The notes under the pieces were generated by a model. That model made no database searches and was not told where the DNA came from. It saw only the letters and a list, made by a program, of their open reading frames with translations. Position numbers and translations under genes: made by a program. From Saksenaea vasiformis B4078 (lineage: Eukaryota; Mucoromycota; Mucoromycetes; Mucorales; Saksenaeaceae), in the NCBI GenBank assembly GCA_000697055.1, contig JNDT01001892.1, positions 1-64,000 on the forward strand: DNA of 64,000 nt, in the 5' to 3' direction. The stretch's first letter is position 1. Each line of letters opens with the position of its first letter. Below are positions 12,425 through 23,079 of the stretch, piece by piece.

Positions 12425-15400
12425 ACCATTACTCGTCTTATCATCATGCAGACTGCTGTGTGTGGAGAGAGATTTTGTACTATAAAGGAAAATTGAGTTT
12501 GAAAGCCTACCGTCATCATGCTGGGATGTTTCTCCCATCGGTGGAGCCCAACGTCAATCAGGTGGCCAAAAGAGTGCTGATACATCATCATCATCACCGA
12601 ACGAGACGTCGTACTCAAGCAGAGAATATTATGCGCCGCTGAGAAAAAACGTATCATTTTGATCGCCCCGCGCAAAGGCGCTCCTGGAATGTGTAAGCTT
12701 TTGGACTTTCGGAGACAGGAGCTTATCCTATCGAGATTGACGTGTACGATGACACCTCACCATTTGGACGTAGAGAATGAGTGAAATGAATACGTCTCTC
12801 CGTAACGGTATACGCTAATGCTCTAAATCATGCGGGAATTACTAGAGACACTGTCATCTCTGAACTTAAACAGCAACTGAGATAAACAGTGTCTTTTTTA
12901 CTCCAACAATGGATGGAGTGCAGTACGTAAATCACAGTGTCTCTTAGTTGAACCATTGAAACAAAAGCTTGATCTCTAGCTTGTTGCATGCCATAGCAAA
13001 TATACAGTTCTCTCGAACGCATTTTTAGAATCATCTCTTTGGCTCGTGAATAGCTTTCACTTCGGTGTCTGTAAAAACAAGAGCCAATTGTCGCAAGACT
13101 GGGAGATACCAGAGATACTCTCAGTTTGGGAGATTCATGTGTTCCAGTTTGGAGCATGCATACGGATTTCGACTTGCAGCCTATCCCACACGGCAGGATG
13201 AACCGTCTTCGGTTATGGCATGGGAGAACAATGAGGCTGTCATCCGTAAACAGAACAGAGAGCAGTTACTTGAGACAGATAACAGGATACAACAGATGCG
13301 ACGTATTTGTTTGCACTTCATGGCGTACTGCTCAGCTGCGAGGTAACTGCGCACACATTCTTCTGCTTGACAGACAGAAAATTTGGGGGAGGAGTTGAGA
13401 AGATCTCATCAATGTGTATCTGAAACAAATAGTCCAGGGGTTTACATTGTAGCTGTGTTTTCTTCAAAAGAGAGTATTTATTTTCAGATGCGACAATTTT
13501 CTGGCAAAAAAAAAAAGGAAAGGGATAAGGATAGTCCGGCTTAGGTAAACGACATAAGGAGTACATAATCCGGGGAACCGAAACAATGGATCAGGAACAA
13601 ATCTAGAACTTAGATGTACTACAAAAATGGGCGAATTTGTGTATATATGCAGGTGTCTTCAATGTCGACAAACATGTACAGTTTGCAGTTTCTGATCGTG
13701 GAAAAAAAATTACTAAACTAAGGAATAGAAAGAAGAAGATCATGGACATTGCAGCTAACTGTTACTCTATGTGTTCTCTCTTTTTCAAAGCTTGCATAAG
13801 TCCCATGTGAACACAACTATACCAGCTGACTGTCCCACACCTTTGACTCAAGGGCTAGGTCGTTCTGAAGGACCGCTGTTCATGGATGAAGCAACTGCTC
13901 CCTTGCAGATTGAATTAATGCACAACACCACCGGTGGATTTATCACTTGTTCTCGCCTAAGCTTATGTAATGAATATAGCAAATGACAATGGATCAATTG
14001 AAGAAAGAAAAGTAAGTTCACTTCTTTTTCGGTAATTGCAGATTCCTATACCAGCTGTTCCTACTTGATCATGCAAAAAAAAAAGAAAAGAAAAAGAAAG
14101 GGTGTGATTATACGTTTCTTTCTTTTTTTTTCATTTTACTCCAAAAGAACGCAACGTTGAATTTCTAATTTCGGACAACAATGGGCTTAGGTAGTTGCTT
14201 CACTCCTGAATAACAAAATCAGTCATCAGAGAGCTGTTAGGTTGCGATTAACTATCGATGTGCCCATTGGTCATTAGCGCCAATGCTTTCATAAGGTGAT
14301 TATTATTGGGAAACGTAGCATAAACCTATCTATAGTGAACACAATGAACTTCTGCCATTTACTAGTACGTGGGAAGAATTTCACCATGTTACACTTACTC
14401 ATTTTATTATCCTAACCCATTTGGATCAGGAGAAACTCCGTAGGGAGATCGTAAATTCATTGGAACACAAGATCAAAAAGAAAAAAAAGGTGCTCTGTGC
14501 ACAAGGCTGCGTAGCATGATAAAGGTAGGCTGTACTTTTTTAAAAAAAATGTTGCGACAAATGCGTCTTTTTTTTGTACCCGTACATAGGGTCTGGACCC
14601 TGGAAGATTCTGTAAGCGGCTGTTTATAGAAGTTGGGAAGAAATTAGAATCAAGATACTGTAAATATTTGGTAACGGGGAGAAAGAACAAGTCTCTTCTT
14701 TTTACTAACAGCACAGACCATGGTTCCTTGTAAACGAGGGACAAAAGGGAGATACCTGTTTTAGCAGGAAACAATTGCAAATAAACACAACGAATAAGAT
14801 CAGAAATGATGAGGACTTAAGGAGGCGCTTTTTTTTTTTATCTTTTTTAGGATAAATATGTCTTTGTTGTCCATGTTAGCTGTAATGGATGCATCGCATT
14901 GCCGAAGTGAAATGGGAGTTAGATGATAAAGCAAATGAGGTAGCGCCACTTTCGTTCTGTCAATCCCTCATGTGATTGGTTATGCGTCCGGCATTGTCGA
15001 TAGTAAGCGAAAGAAAGAAGGAAAGAAAGAAAGGAAGAAAGATGAATCACAAATTTCGTGAGGGAGGAAGAAGATAAGAGGAACCAATGGAAAAAAAATT
15101 GCCTTTCTGATCAGTTTAAGAGGAATTGAACGGCATGTGGTTTGCATCCATGATCGGCTTGAAAAGTGGCTGAAACAGTTTGTTTACAAAGGGTTAAGTA
15201 AAAGTAGACTGCAGGTTTATCTTTACAACCGGTTCGTTGGCGCAAATATTTTAAGAGTAAACAGGGTAAAGTTTGTTTGCTCCCGAAAAACCTGTTCCAT
15301 GTTAACCTGCGGTCCCTTTTGAAGTCGTACGAACTGGGTTGCCATTCTTACTCAAAAGAAGAATAAAATTGTTTGCCGATCTTCCTTGCTTTCTGATCCC

Positions 15401-15628
15401 ATTGGTGCCTTTGTTGTGCAAAGACAGAATAATGTAACGGATGATCAGGAACCAATCACAACGCGTACAATTTTTAGGTTTTTTTTTTTTTTTTTTTTTT
15501 TTCGCCAAGCGGGAAAAAAATTTCAGTCAGCTGGTGAAAAAAGGTGTGTGGCAAGATGATCGACGTTCTCTCGGGTGACTGTGATCTTGCTGTGTCTAAG
15601 TGCAGGACGGTGTTGTTGCTTTTCGTTG
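12425..15628. other. Spacer without recognisable gene
   Basis: Many frames of 60-110 codons on both strands, none resembling a family I know. It contains purine microsatellites at about 15001-15045 and a run of 22 T at about 15480-15502. Short undetected multi-exon genes cannot be excluded. Confidence 0.45.
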
Positions 15629-17157
15629 ATGCTAAGCGAATCCGATCGCTATCCTATCGAGTATTCTGAACGGGTCCGTAGACTTGTTCGCCAGTTATCG
15701 ACGGAACAGTTATTGGATCTTGTCAAACAATGGTGCCGCATTCCAGAACTACGACCTAGTCAGAATACATGGGAAGATTATGCTCCCCTGACGCAGACAC
15801 GTAAGTACAGTGTTGTCGATCGTATTATGGCTCAAGACTGGGTAAGCAGCATGAAACCAATGACCGTTTTGCCCTGATGCCTCTGTATTTTCTTAGAGCG
15901 ACCATCTATGTGCATTACAGATCGCGCAACTTGACATGACATGTAAGGAAAAAAAAGAGATGGAATGACGCGACGCGTTGACAACGGGGGTACTACTACT
16001 CCTCCTCCTCCTCCTGTACACAGATGTCCTGAACAATGCCTCACTTAAAAAGTGGAAAGTCTGGAAAATGCGTAAGTCATAGTTATGGGTCCAGGGCAAT
16101 GTCGCTAAAGAGTTTAGGGTAGACAAATCGCATGGACAGCTCGATGTACGGATAGACCATCAAACGGTTCAACAACGTATGCAAAAATACCTTTCTGAAT
16201 TCTATCGATGTGTAGGTAGTAAGACAGTAAGAAAATGAGAAAGAGTTACTTAATCTGGTGATAGCATTCGTATGGTGTTATTCATGATAGAACCGAAACA
16301 CATTGGTATCGGGTCATGATGTTTGATGATTTACAAACACGATCCTTGCCACCAACATCTAGTACGGCTTATCTTATTCATTATCCCCATACGGAATTTG
16401 TGCTTTGTGGTGGTACTTTGAGGAAAGAAATCAAAGATTATGTGGTTCAGGTAAGCAAAAGAAAAGAAAAGAAAACAGTGTGGGTTCACCAACAGAATAC
16501 ACTAGGCGTTACTTGAAACGTTCAAGGGAGATCGGATGCAAGAGGAGGATTTGACAAGTAAACGTATGGATCGGTTACAAGAGATTATACTTCATCGAAA
16601 ATCACTCGGTGTCTTTGATCAATTTCGCAAAAATCAATTTGATGGAAATCCTTTGGATATCCGTCAACGTGTGAAACCAACGGAGGGAGAAGGGGACGAT
16701 ATACCGACGCGGGAGGAACGACGTCGTATTGTACCCCTAGACGCAGATAATGCTCGTCAACGATCCGAGGAAACGGCAACAAAAATAGGAAAGAATGTGG
16801 CGCAGGGTGTAGAATCACTTCAATTCAATGTAAGCTTTTTCTTTTTTCGAAAGAGGCGGGGTTTAGCTCATATCTTCCTTTCTTTTTTTTTTTTTTTTCA
16901 AGATCCTACTACCTATGAAAGAGGTAGTCGAGGCCCACATGGGTAGTGGAGCGAATGTTCCTGGTGATGATGAGGAGCTCAGTGTTACAATGAAGTTTAA
17001 GGGGAGCAATGTAATGGAGGGTATACGGCAACTTGCACTTCGAGGGATTCTAGAGCCACCTTTTCCTCATTGGTTAACAGATGTAGTTGCTTCAGGTGTA
17101 GATAATGTGATTATTAGAAAGGATGGAGCCTTTAAAGAAGATGATGGAATGCTATAA
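15629..17157 (+). CDS. Kinetochore protein CENP-N / Chl4 (Mis15)
   Basis: An inner-kinetochore CCAN subunit that recognises the centromeric nucleosome together with CENP-L/Iml3. Seven exons: 15629-15841, 15897-15942, 16024-16071, 16111-16211, 16265-16450, 16506-16829, 16903-17157, giving 390 residues. The N-terminal helical domain has LSTEQLLDLVKQW and VVDRIMAQDW; a middle beta region has ETHWYRVMMFDD; the C-terminal fold has LSVTMKFKGSNV followed by LALRGILEPPFPHWL, closely like the end of human CENP-N. The intron at 16072-16110 is only 39 nt. The start chosen is the first ATG in the conserved frame; an upstream exon is possible. It is convergent with the SANT-like gene downstream. Confidence 0.82.
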
Positions 17158-17856
17158 ATTTAGCCATGTTTGTACATAGTTTGCTTTTTTATTCGTTTTG
17201 TTATTATTAACATGCTGAGGTTAAATGAAGTAGGAGAGAGAAAAAGAAAGAAAAAAAAATTTTTTTTTTCTTTTTGGGGGGAAGGAAAACGGGAATCATC
17301 CGGGAAACTCTCCATTTCCTTTTTATTACTAAGAAATCCTATCTTTATTTATCATTACCATTATTATTATTATTTATACAATTATTATATGTGTGTTTTT
17401 TTCTGATGGGCCTATTTCGAATGGTAATAAAATAGAGAGAGAGAGGGAGGGAAGGAGGAAGGTTCCCAGCCTTCATTGACAAAAAAGAAAAAAAAAGCAG
17501 TATAACGTTATGTCGATCAATTTTTTTTTCTTTTTCGCCCAAAAAGATTAAGAATAACTCAATGAATGAAAGAACAAAGATTTACAATTGAATTAGTTCT
17601 GTCAATGAGAGAGAAAAAAGAGATGAGATGTTTTTAGGCATTTTTTGTTTCGCAGATCGTAATGGAAAAAAAAAAAAAGACATACCACGTTTTTAGGGCA
17701 ATGTAGCACAAAAACGAACGAATAGTCTGTGACACAAAAGATGGGTTATTTTTGTGCTTCAAGAGGAAAAGGTAGAAAAAGAAACTAAACCATATTTGTA
17801 CACAATTGCCCCGCAGAAATACATACAAACGAATAAACTTAGGCCCAGTTCCGATG
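17158..17856. other. Convergent intergenic spacer
   Basis: Terminal region between two tail-to-tail genes. It is strongly A/T-rich with homopolymers and (ATT)n-like runs near 17350-17385. No gene seen. Several AATAAA-like signals are present on both strands. Confidence 0.6.
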
Positions 17857-18948
17857 TTATGTTTCTTTGAGTTGTTCTGCGATTTCAGTCTTGGTGAACC
17901 CTGCATCTAGGAGATGCTTGACCAAATCGGCCTTGGCTTTGATTCTCCGAGTTCTTTCCTTTTCAATCAACAGTTGTTCTCGTTCCACACGTTTTTCCCG
18001 CAGAAAATCGAGCATGTCCTGTGACCTTTTCATCCGACCAGCCTCCTTTTCACGTGTGACCTGGACCAATGATTCGGCAAGAAGTGCATCGCGTTTCTCC
18101 AAATGACTCTGGGCACGCGACGTTAGCAATGAAACGCGAGGCATAGGTCGAATTAATACAGGTGCTGGTGCAGGTGGAGGAGAAGAAGAAGAAGAAGAAG
18201 AAGAAGAAGACCGTCGAAGCGCGTTGACTTGCTGTGCTACCTGTTGTTGTTGTTGTTGTTGTTGTTCATGTTGATGATGTTGATCATTATTATTATTAGT
18301 ATTATTGCTGCTAAGCAATAACCGTACTCTTCGTTTTTTCTTTAAACGTTCATCTTCTTGGTTTGAAATTTCTTGCAATAATTCTTCTTCGTCTCGATGC
18401 ATAATACTACTGATCGACATTGGCCATGAAGCACTTCGAGTACTTCCAAACACTTTATGAAGTGCATCCCAATAGGGAAACCGTTTCAAGATTTCCTCTA
18501 AAAAGCAGAATTAAGAAAGGGGAGGGAAGGGAAGGGAGAGGGGGGGAGTTAGAAAAGTTTCTTTTTTTTTCTTTTTCTTACACAACTTACCATGAATGGC
18601 TTCTTCTTGAGCACCAGCCTGGCGTAATTTTTTCCCTTCGGTCTCGGACCACTCACGTGCGGATCGGTAGTTACTTTGTAAGGTGGATATTTTACTTGCT
18701 ACATCCTTTGCTAAACGATGATAAATGCCCACTTCACGCATATTATCAATAATATCTTCGAGTAGTAATTTTTTAGGTGTTCGTTCACTGTCATCTCCTC
18801 TCCATTTTGCGTAGTTTGCCTTGACGGATAACCAGTTGACAAGTACATCCATAGAAGACGGTCCACCGTTAACACCATCCTTTAACCAACTCTTGTAAGG
18901 TTTTTTGCCTTTAGGGGACGTGGTACATGTGGTGGTCATCATAATCAT
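17857..18948 (-). CDS. SANT/trihelix-like DNA-binding protein
   Basis: Two exons, 18591-18948 and 17857-18497, encode 332 residues. The N-terminal about 150 residues (KSWLKDGVNGG, then VNWLSVKANYAKWRG, then FPYWDALHKVFGS split by the intron) resemble the Myb/SANT-like DNA-binding modules common in fungi and in transposon-related proteins. The middle holds long poly-Gln and poly-Ser runs, encoded by TTG/TTC-type microsatellites on the + strand. The C-terminal about 90 residues are rich in Lys, Arg and Glu and probably form a coiled coil (EKRVEREQLLIEKERTRR). It may be a transcription factor or a domesticated transposase-derived protein; I cannot tell which. Confidence 0.72.
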
Positions 18949-19116
18949 TGAGATGAAGGGAAAAGAAGAAAAACGCCAAAGAGGCAAAAAAAAAAGTAAA
19001 AAAAAAAAAGAGAAAAAAGAATTGGGGGGGACGGAGATATGCGGAGGCTCTACCAATCAAAACGTTGTCGATCCTGTTTTTGTTATGTCTGTTCCCTTTT
19101 TACCAATACAAAACCT

Positions 19117-19120
19117 CTTC

Positions 19121-19166
<46 letters not shown>

Positions 19167-19170
19167 CTTT
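19117..19170. repeat. (TC)n/(TG)n microsatellite in a shared promoter
   Basis: A CT-rich microsatellite, followed by a short TG run, lies in the 630-bp region between the divergent SANT-like gene (start 18948) and the RBR ligase (start 19578). The two genes could share regulatory DNA here. Confidence 0.6.
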
Positions 19171-19577
19171 CTCTCTTCTTCTCTTACTTCTCTCGCTCTC
19201 TCTTTCTTCCTTTTCTATATGTCTTCTTGTTATTAAACGAAGACTACCTTTATGCTATGTGTAGAAATGAGAGATAGCAGGTAGGCAACTTCTTCAGATA
19301 ATGAATTTCATTCTGCGGAGTTTCATTAGGTAAGAGAGAGTCAGAGAGACAGAGATCGACACTTGGGTCGGCGGAGGGGCTGGACCCACAAAAAGCCTTT
19401 TTCCATACCTTGATAGACAGAAAGAGAACTTTACTAGCTCCGACCCTGACACACACTATCGTTTCTTTTTTTTTCTTTTTTTACTTTGTTTTTGATAAAA
19501 TATCAATCCATGTTTCACTCACGGTTTTCCCTTCTATTTCATCTTCTTCTCTTTCTTCTTTTCTCACACATTAGAGA

Positions 19578-20546
19578 ATGAGTTGTTCTTCCTCTTCTTC
19601 AGAATGTTGTTTATGTCTTGAAGTGTTTGACGATCGGAGTAGACTGGATGGCGTGTTGCTGCCCAATTGTAATCATTTTATATGTTTAACTTGTCTCCGC
19701 CGATACCTTGAATTGGGATTTCAGGACCATCGAAAATCAGATATGCTCCAATGCGAATGCCCTGTCTTAGAGTGTATGCAAGTGTTAGATATCACATCCT
19801 CAATGGACCTGGTGTTCAATGACAATGAAGTACATCAATGGTGGTGTAAAATAATTGAACATACAATGATGACCAACGTGGCAAGTCTATCTATCGAATA
19901 TATGGCTTAGGACATACTAACAAATAACAATAACAATAACAATAATAATAATAAATCTTTAGGGACATTGTCCACATTGTTCAAGTCCTTATGAATGGAT
20001 GGAAGAAGATAAACCATCGACACCTGTCTTTGGAGAGTGTATGCAATGTCATCGTGCTCTATGTCTTACCTGTCAACAGAACTGGCATCCAGGTAAAAAG
20101 AAAAGTTCACACGAAGTAATAAAACATACAGGTATAAATAAATTAACTCTCTCGCAAGACCTACCTTGCGAGTCCAAAATGATTGTTCCACAAAGAAGGG
20201 ACTTATCCGTCCATGCACGTCGATTGGCAGAAACAAGTGGCTGGTCTCGCTGTCCAAAATGTAGACATGTCGTCATTCGTACAGTAAGTCCCCACGCTTC
20301 TATAAAAACATAGTAGTGTTTACAAGATGAATTTTGTTATAGGGTGGCTGTCACCATATGACTTGTCGATGTGGTTGTCAGTTGTAAGTTTTTCTTCATT
20401 GAAAATGATGAAAAGTAGTAAAACAGTCTATGACTAGCTGTTATCTATGTGGTGCACTTTACTCTCAAACTGGTTGTTCCCGAAACTGTTCAAATCTATC
20501 AACAGAAACGGTCCAAGCAATTCGAAACCGAATGTTTTCAGATTAG
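19578..20546 (+). CDS. RBR-type (RING-IBR-RING) E3 ubiquitin ligase
   Basis: Transfers ubiquitin by a RING/HECT hybrid route through a thioester on a RING2 Cys. Exons 19578-19880, 19963-20283, 20343-20383 and 20438-20546 give 257 residues. RING1 begins CCLCLEVF and has CNHFICLTCLRRY; the IBR has CPHCSSPYEW, CMQCHRALCLTC and a His before PG; RING2 has CPKCRHVV, then GGCHHMTC with the expected catalytic Cys, then CYLCGALYSQTGC. The protein is little more than the RBR module, with no ubiquitin-like or Ariadne domain. Intron 1 appears to use a GC donor (GTG|GCAAGT). Substrates are unknown. Confidence 0.88.
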
Positions 20547-20716
20547 AACTCTCTCTCTGTGTGTGTGTGCTACAACGTGTGAAAAACTTTTTGTGAGTGG
20601 AGTTGTAAATGACGGAGATCCAAAAAACCTTTTTTTTTCTTGTTTTGCGAAACAAAGCAGCTTTTTGTTTCTCCCTTCTCTTTTTTTTTTTATTTTATTT
20701 TCCTTTACCTTTTAAA

Positions 20717-21502
20717 ATGTCTTCTAGTTCAAAAGTGAACGATTCACGCGCTATGCTTCCACCACCTTCCTCCCTTTTTGGGTCATCTTACTTTTATCCA
20801 CCTAATAAGGACAAAGGGGTTCGTCCTGTTTATATCCTACCACCACCAACTTCCATGCCTGGTTATCATTTTCCTCCTATGGCCCAACCATTGACACCAC
20901 CAACATCATCACCTTACTTTTATCCCTCTGATACCTATTATTATCAACAACAACAACAACAACAACAAGAAACCAACAAAAAACGAAAACGACCAACTCC
21001 TCCTAAAAAATCAAATCCTCCTACCATTGAAAAGAAACAAAAAACAGATGCAGTAGAAGCCGCTGCTGCCACACTGGCCTCCTTTGCTAATGCATCATGT
21101 GATGTATGTACTTGCGATCAATGTCAACCACAACAAATTCAGGTTTTAGAGGTAAAAAAAAAAGATAGCTTGCAGTAATATGGAAACTTATCGGAACTTA
21201 GGCCGCACAAATCCTGATGAATATTGCAAGATGTGGAATGCGTGTGAGTGTCGTAAACTAAAAAAAAAAGAAAAGAATCATCATCAACAATAACAACAAC
21301 AGCAACAACAACAACAACAACAACAAACAAATTACACCCAAAAAATGCTTGTACATATTGACGGAAAATAAAAAAAATATAATTTCAGCAGGAAAGATCG
21401 TGTCAAGCCGAGAGGATTTTGCAAACGTGCAACGTTACATCAGCACGTCATTCGTTTTTATATTCCGACTCAACCCAACCAAAAAAATGTTATTTCTGCT
21501 AA
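20717..21502 (+). CDS. Pro/Gln-rich low-complexity protein with Cys clusters
   Basis: Not recognised. Proposed exons 20717-21151, 21202-21243 and 21389-21502 give 196 residues; only exon 1 is secure. The N-terminal half is rich in Pro, Ser and Tyr (LPPPSSLFGSSYFYPP), followed by a poly-Gln run, a basic stretch (KKRKRPTPPKK) that could be a nuclear localisation signal, then an Ala-rich helix and a CDVCTCDQCQ cluster. The last exon adds more Cys (CYFC at the end). The composition suggests a nuclear or RNA-associated protein, but that is a guess. It starts 171 bp after the RBR gene on the same strand. Confidence 0.5.
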
Positions 21503-23005
21503 TGAAGTGCTACTCTAAACCTTAAAAAAAGTTTTTCTCCTGGTGGGAAGTTTTGACGTATAAGAAAAGAAAACTTGATGTTCTTGGGGAGAAACTGTTT
21601 CAGCTGGAGTAAACCCCACTCTTATAAAAAAAATTAAAATGACTACTTGTCTTCTGTAAGCATCCTTGTTCCACATGAAGTTCTCCGTTTATTTACATAT
21701 CTAAAGAAACACTGAGATGGTACCAAGGATATATGGGATCAGATGACGTTAGATTACATGCTGACTTCTTTTCAGCCATAGCCATTGCTTCTCATTTACC
21801 CCCCTTGCCCCGGGGATGATGATGGGTTCCTAAGCTGGCTAGTGCCATCCTTTTTGATTTAGGGTTTCTGCGTCAGAATGCATTGAAACCTGGCTCATTG
21901 AAGTTAAGGATAGATAGCTTTTAGTAAATGTCCAATCGGAATGCCTCAACATATTCGGAGATAATGAAGTAGTGTGAATATTTAAAGGGACGCATGAATC
22001 ATACTTTTTGGTTTCTGGCTCCATCTTTTTCCTAAACCACCCCATCCCCCATCTTTACAGAAACTAACTCCCTTACAAGATTACTCATACCTTTTGATCT
22101 ATTGTTTAGACTTACCGTGCCACCGTGGCGGTGTTCCAAATTACAGTTTTCTTCGTGTATGTCTTGCAGATCTCGTATTACAGCTTGCTTCTTTTTTTAC
22201 AGTCAGAAGTTGAAACATTGAACAAGTCATACGATTCTACCTTATGTATTAAGACAATGAAATCCATTGAGAAAAGAATGACTACTATTATATGCTGGAG
22301 AATCTAGTAACTTGTGTTTTGACCGGGAGCTCGACCGGTGCCCTTCCCTCATGAAAGCCCGCCCGTGGAAAGTGATGGAAACACTCGGATCTTTACCATG
22401 TAAAAAAATTTTTTTTTGACATTTCAATGCACAATGACGTCAAGGGGTTCAACTTTGATGATGCAGTATACGGTCAAGCATTTTGCACTCGGAAACAGCC
22501 AATATATGTTATGGTTGGTTTACACACTGTGGCTATGATGGATGTTGATAAAAAGTCATTTCAAATGACGATATGACTCAAGTCGATCTTTTTGAAAATC
22601 AGCTATGTTACAATAGCGTTCTATCAAAACAATCAACAAAATGATGATTCGTAGGGATCTATGCTGTTCAGTTTACGGAAGAAGGCCGACAGTCTGACTT
22701 TGGATTTGCCCAGAAATGAAGCATCGTTCTGATTCCTCGTTCCGCCTCTCGGAACCCTCACACTATACCAATACAGGCGTGTCAGGTCTATCTATCTATC
22801 TATGTAGCAGCAGATAGAACCGTCTTTTTCTGGTTTCGAGACAAGGAATGCGGTAAATTTTCATCGACGGGGAATTTTTGTTGCTCATCATCATTGTCTA
22901 CGAAAAGTGACTTCGGAGACATATCAAATACAACTTCTCGCAAAAATATCAAGCGAACAAACTGTACAAGAGTTGACAAAATGATCATCACCTCTCTTTT
23001 CCTTC

Positions 23006-23010
<5 letters not shown>
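21503..23010. other. Spacer upstream of the GH9 gene
   Basis: No gene recognised; open frames reach only 60-70 codons. It includes a copy of a dispersed repeat at about 21960-22035 (listed separately) and a short (TCTA)n run near 22786-22802. Confidence 0.55.
21960..22035 (+). repeat. Dispersed repeat, third partial copy
   Basis: The stretch around GGACGCATGAATCAT, with a following TTTGGTTTCTGGCTC, resembles the cores of the two larger copies at 54937-55175 and 58993-59215, in the same orientation. It is partial and diverged. It lies about 1 kb upstream of the GH9 gene. Confidence 0.4.

Positions 23011-23048
<38 letters not shown>
23011..23048. repeat. (TC)n microsatellite
   Basis: About 19 TC dinucleotides lie 30-70 bp upstream of the GH9 start codon, in the presumed core promoter or leader. 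Pyrimidine tracts of this kind are common around fungal transcription starts. Confidence 0.8.
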
Positions 23049-23056
<8 letters not shown>

Positions 23057-23079
23057 CCAGTTTTTTCTTTATTATTGGG

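Noticed and set aside
20094..20135. Possible 42-nt intron inside RBR exon 2
   Set aside because: The stretch is in frame, stop-free and codes a plausible basic linker, so splicing is not required.
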